Shown here one piece after another: positions 60,801 through 64,000 of a stretch of 64,000 bases of DNA (its first letter is position 1; each line of letters opens with the position of its first letter). The notes below the pieces were generated by a model. It ran no database searches. It had not been told where the DNA came from and was given only the letters and a program-made list of their open reading frames with translations. The translations under genes and the position numbers were made by a program. The stretch is from MHLP01 sp043736515. GTDB lineage: Bacteria; Patescibacteriota; Minisyncoccia; Phycocordibacterales; UBA6899. The stretch lies in assembly GCA_043736515.1 (NCBI GenBank), contig JAYTCK010000021.1, forward strand, positions 1 through 64,000. Reading direction: 5' to 3'.

Positions 60801-61650
60801 GGTGGTTGATCGCCCATTCCATCAGCGCAGGATCTCTGCTGTAGGCCGGATGAGCACGTGCGAACCGGAAAAGTGAATCAAACTTGTTGCGTGCGTCAGG
60901 GTCATGTCCCGCCATGATGACGGTTATTAACATTCCGTATGAGATTCCCTCCGATACTACTAATTTGTTGGCATCAGGACTAAATCTGACGTATAAATTA
61001 CCACCGCAGGTGCCTAGAGCTGTTGCGGCCCATTGATTGTACAGATTCTTGACCGCATTATCCTGATTTGCCTGCGACACATTATTTGGTCGAATACCTG
61101 CGATATAGGAGGCTTTGTGAGAACCAAATAGGTAACCGCTTCCTGAAGCAGGAGAAGTTGCGGGAGCTCCTGTATCGGTTGAGAGCGTTGGGGATGACAA
61201 AGGACTACTTACCGTCCCTGAAACTACGGAAAATGTTTTAGGTGTCACATAGAGATAGGTCGTAGCCCACGTAGAATTCCAAACTCCCACCTGCATGGTA
61301 TACGTGCCAGGGGGCAGATTTACGGGAGATTGGTAGTCATATATGAACTTTACATTTGTCCCCGCTGGGATACTTGCGCCCGCAAAGTTCTTCCTGGAGA
61401 TAAGGTTATTACTGGAGTTATAAATACGGATTTCAACAATAAGATTGGAGAGGCTTGTTGCTGAATGAATTGTTGCACTAGTGTTTTGAATAGCTCCGGC
61501 AGTTAGCGGATTTTTTGAAACTGAAGAACTCACGAGGGTAACTGAGGCTGTTTGTGCAGCTGCAGTTTGCAATCCTGTAAAAAAGAGTCCTGCGATAACG
61601 ACGAAAATGGAAAGCAGCGTGAGGCTAACTGATCCGCGATAAGTATTCAT
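57877..61650 (-). CDS. Secreted bifunctional glucanase: GH8 + four repeats + FN3 + GH12
   Basis: 1,257 residues. Signal peptide to ~33; a beta-rich domain; GH8 endoglucanase ~165-550 with catalytic Glu in VVSEGISYGM (~235) and Asp in ASDGDMDIAQAL (~298); Pro-Thr linker (~545-560); a ~75-residue repeat (IPPATSIIDATKNTW ... NGTTI ... WDG); one FN3 domain; three further copies of the repeat; C-terminal GH12-like domain from ~1010 with LLNDQWGKQGVWGW, WPSIIFG, HEIMVAL and FGSEAVHGTGDI (two candidate catalytic Glu). Likely cuts beta-1,4- or mixed-linkage glucans outside the cell. Same strand and just upstream of ndvB. Confidence 0.85.
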   Translation of the reverse strand: MNTYRGSVSLTLLSIFVVIAGLFFTGLQTAAAQTASVTLVSSSVSKNPLTAGAIQNTSATIHSATSLSNLIVEIRIYNSSNNLISRKNFAGASIPAGTNVKFIYDYQSPVNLPPGTYTMQVGVWNSTWATTYLYVTPKTFSVVSGTVSSPLSSPTLSTDTGAPATSPASGSGYLFGSHKASYIAGIRPNNVSQANQDNAVKNLYNQWAATALGTCGGNLYVRFSPDANKLVVSEGISYGMLITVIMAGHDPDARNKFDSLFRFARAHPAYSRDPALMEWAINHQCGSYGGGWNASDGDMDIAQALLMADVQWGSAGPINYRAEAIRTINAIKKFNFAADGRQAHQDLSRPSDYMIGHFRTYKEATGDPFWDLAINKSFELFNVMQTNFAPNTGLVPGFIQGLPSNPNPSTNCRGDGSCVEGYYDWNSNRIPFRLAADYVTSGDARSKNVTMKIMNFMQQSPGGNPNYLRGGFKLDGTPLTNAGYVDFSFAGPNTAGAMVDPVYQDMLNTLWGRMSPNISGGYYSNELQILSLIVASGNWWHPSSQSSAPTPTPTPTPTPTPAPAPDPTLVTSPAGTIVPPATSIIDATKNTWTVALGVVKRNGVNAGFTANATKLYFNGTTIFHENTSAQWYSWDGTGWVYTATNPMGAVVPTPAPAPAPTLPTPTGLRVTLVTPSEITLTWNATVGANGYFIERCQGMGCTTFTQIRTNTGTTFINAGLVSSTFYTYRVRAMTTSGGVSAYTPSLSVLSGPVAQTTTATTASTVTTSPKGTNIPPATSIIDATKNTWTVALGVVKRNGVNAGYSLNVTNLYFDGTTVFQQNSAGGWWLWDGVTWVATGNPTGGATPTAVTSPAGTTVPPAANIIDATKNTWTIVNSTVQRNGVNANFTANVTKLHFNGTTIYHQNSAGGWWSWDGAGWVGTTNPLEVTIPPATSIRDVQGNTWTVVNGEVKRNGANAGFTANTAKVKYDGTTISHQNTAGAWYNWNGTTWEAAFTPAPAPSPAPATGGWVAPISNIPVNCNDGNINDVGSYKLLNDQWGKQGVWGWFEQCTGTAGLTADGSMTARFTWQWPDGPNEVKGWPSIIFGQKPGFQSTPGSTLARPLSSITSARSTWNTTNVTTGTGQLTFDLWLTRDGVYRPGFLSAPITHEIMVALVPYGGYGLDRNPAWFRENITIDGVRYAFYRADNFGPLNWGFLVFQMLDPMPVGSLEFKPLFNYLQSRGHISGSEYLASIEFGSEAVHGTGDIKINAFKTVVY
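59251..59321 (-). repeat. 71-bp segment nearly identical to 59838-59908
   Basis: Within the repeat domains of the glucanase gene, 71 bases are the same in both copies, pointing to recent duplication or gene conversion. Confidence 0.8.
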
Positions 61651-61770
61651 AATTCCAGTAAGTTAAATAATATATGAACTTAATTATACGTTATGAAAAT
61701 GCAATTTAATATTGAGTTGTGGATAACTGTTATTTTTATCCCACTTTCCTGAAAAGTGAACATCATGAAT

Positions 61771-61808
61771 ACAAAAACACCCCAGGCTGACCTGAACTGT
61801 TTTTGTTT
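61771..61808 (-). terminator. Terminator-like hairpin after the 61874-62506 gene
   Basis: ACAAAAACA / TGTTTTTGT outer arms enclosing AGG / CCT. Two smaller hairpins (CTCC/GGAG, TCATCC/GGATGA) lie between it and the stop codon. The rest of 61651-61873 shows no gene. Confidence 0.65.
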
Positions 61809-61873
61809 CAAAACTCCTTCAAGCGGAGAATTTGATCGTTTTAATCATCCTTACCCCGGATGAGCGGTGATCG

Positions 61874-62506
61874 TTATATCAGCGGACACCACAAGCCTGC
61901 CTGAGGTGCGTCGAGCAGTACTCTTCCGGCACCAATATGCTCAAGTGGATTTTCTCCCTCCTTCAAGTGAAGAATTTGCAGATGTGTCTGGTCTATTCCT
62001 GAGCTGCCAAAAAACGGAAGGGCTAGGCTTCCTGAAAGCGCGAGTTCTTCACCCGGACCAAACTGGTGAACATACCAATTGTGTGCCGCATTACCGGGAA
62101 AAAGCACTCCCGCCGCGCCGCTCGTATTGAGAAACTCCTGAGCGGTGATTACGAGAAGGTTGCGGTAGGTACGCTTACTTGTATTTTTAATATGAACCGT
62201 AAAAGACATAGTGCCCCCTGAAAAATAAAGTGGGTAATTCCCAAAGTACCTTGTCGGAAGAATAGTTTGCTCGAACACTGGAAAAAAACCGAACGGTGCA
62301 TAGGTAATCCCTGTGGCACTCGCTGTTGTTACACCAAGTGAGCCATGATATTCGACACTATATTCAATAGGTGTAACTTCTCCAATATGCTTTCCATCAT
62401 GAGGGGGCAAAAGAGGATAAACCGTTTGAGCACTAGAGATGCCGGGAAAAAGTATGCATGTTGCTAATCCGGCACATAAACCGAGAAGTATTTTATTTGT
62501 ACGCAT
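61874..62506 (-). CDS. Secreted protein, unknown
   Basis: 210 residues. Signal peptide NKILLGLCAGLATCILFPGISSA, cleaved near residue 26. The mature part is beta-rich with FTVHIKNTSKRTYRNLLVITAQEF and GPGEELALSGSLALPFFG, resembling an Ig/CARDB-like sandwich. It is immediately upstream of the glucanase gene on the same strand and may belong to the same surface-glucan locus. No enzymatic motif. Confidence 0.6.
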   Translation of the reverse strand: MRTNKILLGLCAGLATCILFPGISSAQTVYPLLPPHDGKHIGEVTPIEYSVEYHGSLGVTTASATGITYAPFGFFPVFEQTILPTRYFGNYPLYFSGGTMSFTVHIKNTSKRTYRNLLVITAQEFLNTSGAAGVLFPGNAAHNWYVHQFGPGEELALSGSLALPFFGSSGIDQTHLQILHLKEGENPLEHIGAGRVLLDAPQAGLWCPLI

Positions 62507-62794
62507 AAGTTAATTGTGCACAAAGAAAAGCGTCAGAGCAATACACGGGGTGTGGAGTAATCCCATTAAATTTTTATGGAAGGAGTGTCAATCGTGTTCA
62601 TGACCTCATCGATGGCTGTGGTGCATCTGTCGACAAGGTTACTTCCTACGGTACTGCACACACCAAAAATGTTGAGGAACTTTCCCGGTAGGAAGCGGGA
62701 CAGCTGAGTGAGAAGGCGACTTGGGGCGACAAAGCTGCCTCAGGACCACTTCCTCTTGGTGTTCCTACTATCGCGCCATATAATAAAGAGAGTT
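62507..62794. other. 288-bp gap before pilC; no convincing gene
   Basis: It holds the minus-strand promoter region of the 62506 gene. On the plus strand one frame reads through almost the whole gap with a single TAG at 62690-62692 (…HTKNVEELSR, stop, EAGQLSEKATWGDK…) to a TAA inside pilC. Another frame offers a 43-residue peptide at 62576-62707. Neither has a recognisable family. A TATAAT at 62779-62784 may drive pilC. Confidence 0.4.
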
Positions 62795-64000
62795 ATGACA
62801 CGATATAAATATAAGGCTCAGCTCTCAAGCGGCAGAATCACAAGCGGGCTTTCCGATGCTGCCGATGAAAAAGAGCTTTCTGATAATCTGAAAGCAGAAG
62901 GAACATTCCTTATCACTGCCCGGGTATTTGGAGATAATGAGTGGGATATGGATAGGATAAATATCATCCTTTCCCGGGTTTCTCTCCGTGAAAAAATACT
63001 ATTTGCTCGCAATCTCTCCCGGATGATCAAGGCGGGATTATCTATTTCTCGCGCACTCGAGATATTAAAAAAACAGACGGAAAATCTCCAGTTTAAAGAA
63101 GTCATCCAATCCCTGAAGAACGAAGTAAAAAATGGCACCGCTTTCTCAGACGCATTAGCAAAACATCATAAAATTTTTCCCAACGTATTTATTGCCATGG
63201 TCCGCGCAGGTGAAGAATCAGGCGGGATAGTGGAGGCCCTTCGCGTGATTGCTTCCCACATGGAGAATTCTTATACTCTCAGAAAAAAGATGCGGAGCGC
63301 GATGACCTATCCCGTCATGGTATTCGTGGTGATGATCGTCGTCGCCATATTAATGATGATCTATGTTGTACCCGGACTCGCGTCGACATTCAAGGAAGCG
63401 AAGGCAGAGCTGCCCGCAATGACAAAGTTTATTATTGCTATCAGTGAATTTTTGCAGAATTATTATTTACTTACAGCGGGGATTACGGTGCTCACCGGAG
63501 GCGTGTTTTGGATGTTTAAGCAAACCTCATTCGGGAATCATCTGCTGACATGGCTCATCCTGCGCGCGCCCACGTTTGGAAAATTGGTACGGGAGTACAA
63601 CGCCGCAATGACCACACGCACCCTCTCGTCGCTCATGGTGGCAGGGGTGAGCATCGTGCGTGCACTAGAGATCACTCAGGATGTGATGACCAACGTCTAC
63701 TACAAAGAAGCGCTCGAACAAGCGCGACGCGACGTGCAAAACGGTATTCCGCTTTCCCGTGTATTTATCAATAACAATATTTTTCCGACGATGGTGGGTG
63801 ACATGATGGAAGTGGGCGAAGAAACGGGTGATTTTTCCGGTATGCTTCTTGAGATCGCACTCTTCTACGAAGAAGAGGTCAATGCGTCCACCGCAGACAT
63901 GGCGAAGCTCGTTGAACCCATGCTCATGATAATCATCGCTGTATTTGTGGGTGTCTTTGCTGTAGCAATGTTGACGCCAATGTATTCTCTCGTAAACAAT
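62795..64000 (+). CDS. pilC: Type IV pilus inner-membrane platform protein PilC/GspF (3' end beyond window)
   Basis: 402 residues to the window edge, close to full length. Two T2SSF cytoplasmic domains (LFARNLSRMIKAGLSISRAL and TRTLSSLMVAGVSIVRALEI) each end in conserved GEESGG / GEETGD. Membrane helices: VMVFVVMIVVAILMMIYVV, LLTAGITVLTGGVFWM and MLMIIIAVFVGVFAVAML. The assembly platform for type IV pili, used in DNA uptake and host contact by CPR bacteria. Other pil genes probably follow outside the window. Confidence 0.95.
   Translation, partial: MTRYKYKAQLSSGRITSGLSDAADEKELSDNLKAEGTFLITARVFGDNEWDMDRINIILSRVSLREKILFARNLSRMIKAGLSISRALEILKKQTENLQFKEVIQSLKNEVKNGTAFSDALAKHHKIFPNVFIAMVRAGEESGGIVEALRVIASHMENSYTLRKKMRSAMTYPVMVFVVMIVVAILMMIYVVPGLASTFKEAKAELPAMTKFIIAISEFLQNYYLLTAGITVLTGGVFWMFKQTSFGNHLLTWLILRAPTFGKLVREYNAAMTTRTLSSLMVAGVSIVRALEITQDVMTNVYYKEALEQARRDVQNGIPLSRVFINNNIFPTMVGDMMEVGEETGDFSGMLLEIALFYEEEVNASTADMAKLVEPMLMIIIAVFVGVFAVAMLTPMYSLVNN

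Noticed and set aside
1..64000. CRISPR arrays, insertion sequences, rRNA or tRNA genes
   Set aside because: No regularly spaced direct repeats, no transposase or Cas proteins and no cloverleaf with CCA-type ends were found by reading; a covariance search would be needed to exclude a missed tRNA.

Overview
The window looks like a chromosomal segment of a Patescibacteria (CPR) bacterium, most likely of the Parcubacteria type. No 16S rRNA gene, tRNA gene or other firm taxonomic marker is present, so this is inference. It rests on the compact layout, a eukaryote-like (type 2) IleRS, a homodimeric-type GlyRS, many single-pass proteins with Ig-, CARDB- or FN3-like ectodomains, PilC, and numerous unknown short genes. 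The genetic code appears standard: TAA, TGA and TAG all end otherwise complete genes.

Layout. 1-3.5 kb: large partial surface protein. 3.6-18.5 kb: housekeeping genes, almost all on the minus strand (TatD, a MazG-like pyrophosphohydrolase, MetRS, an AI-2E-type permease, an M16 protease, an MFS protein, a small P-loop kinase, GlyRS, an Ig-repeat membrane protein, RecO, and an IleRS carrying an inserted histidine-phosphatase domain). 18.6-24.8 kb: a nucleotide-metabolism neighbourhood (two dNMP-kinase-like proteins, thymidylate kinase, dCMP deaminase, a P-loop/CYTH fusion) plus ArgRS. 24.8-27.5 kb: secE-nusG-Nudix and rplK, mixed with tiny plus-strand genes. 27.5-30.9 kb: unknown proteins and a SIMPL protein. 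31-39 kb: GlmS, two small plus-strand genes, MurD, FtsH, IMP dehydrogenase. 38.8-48.9 kb: a paralogous pair of small unknown proteins, envelope genes (SGNH hydrolase, L,D-transpeptidase fused to a degenerate penicillin-binding-like domain, YjdF-like, DedA, MscL, UppP), a Nudix gene broken by an in-frame stop, and Fur- and ArsR-type regulators. 48.9-62.5 kb: a giant cyclic beta-1,2-glucan synthase (NdvB/ChvB type, about 2,918 aa) beside a secreted GH8 + GH12 glucanase with four internal repeats and a further secreted protein. 62.8-64 kb: PilC, cut by the window edge.

Two gene-expression styles are visible. Twelve mostly housekeeping genes have a -10-like hexamer exactly six bases before the start codon and generally no Shine-Dalgarno sequence, as expected for leaderless mRNAs. 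Small isolated accessory genes instead tend to have TTGACA-type promoters, strong Shine-Dalgarno sequences and intrinsic terminators.

Intergenic DNA holds structured repeats that no gene explains. Two ~130-bp imperfect palindromes (6.3 and 31.0 kb) begin at the stop codon of the upstream gene and share conserved motifs with compensated stems. Two other elements (12.1 and 25.4 kb) share a 14-bp TCTG-loop hairpin and flanking blocks. A 14.1-14.4 kb gap has four hairpins. A short palindrome occurs both between genes and inside murD.
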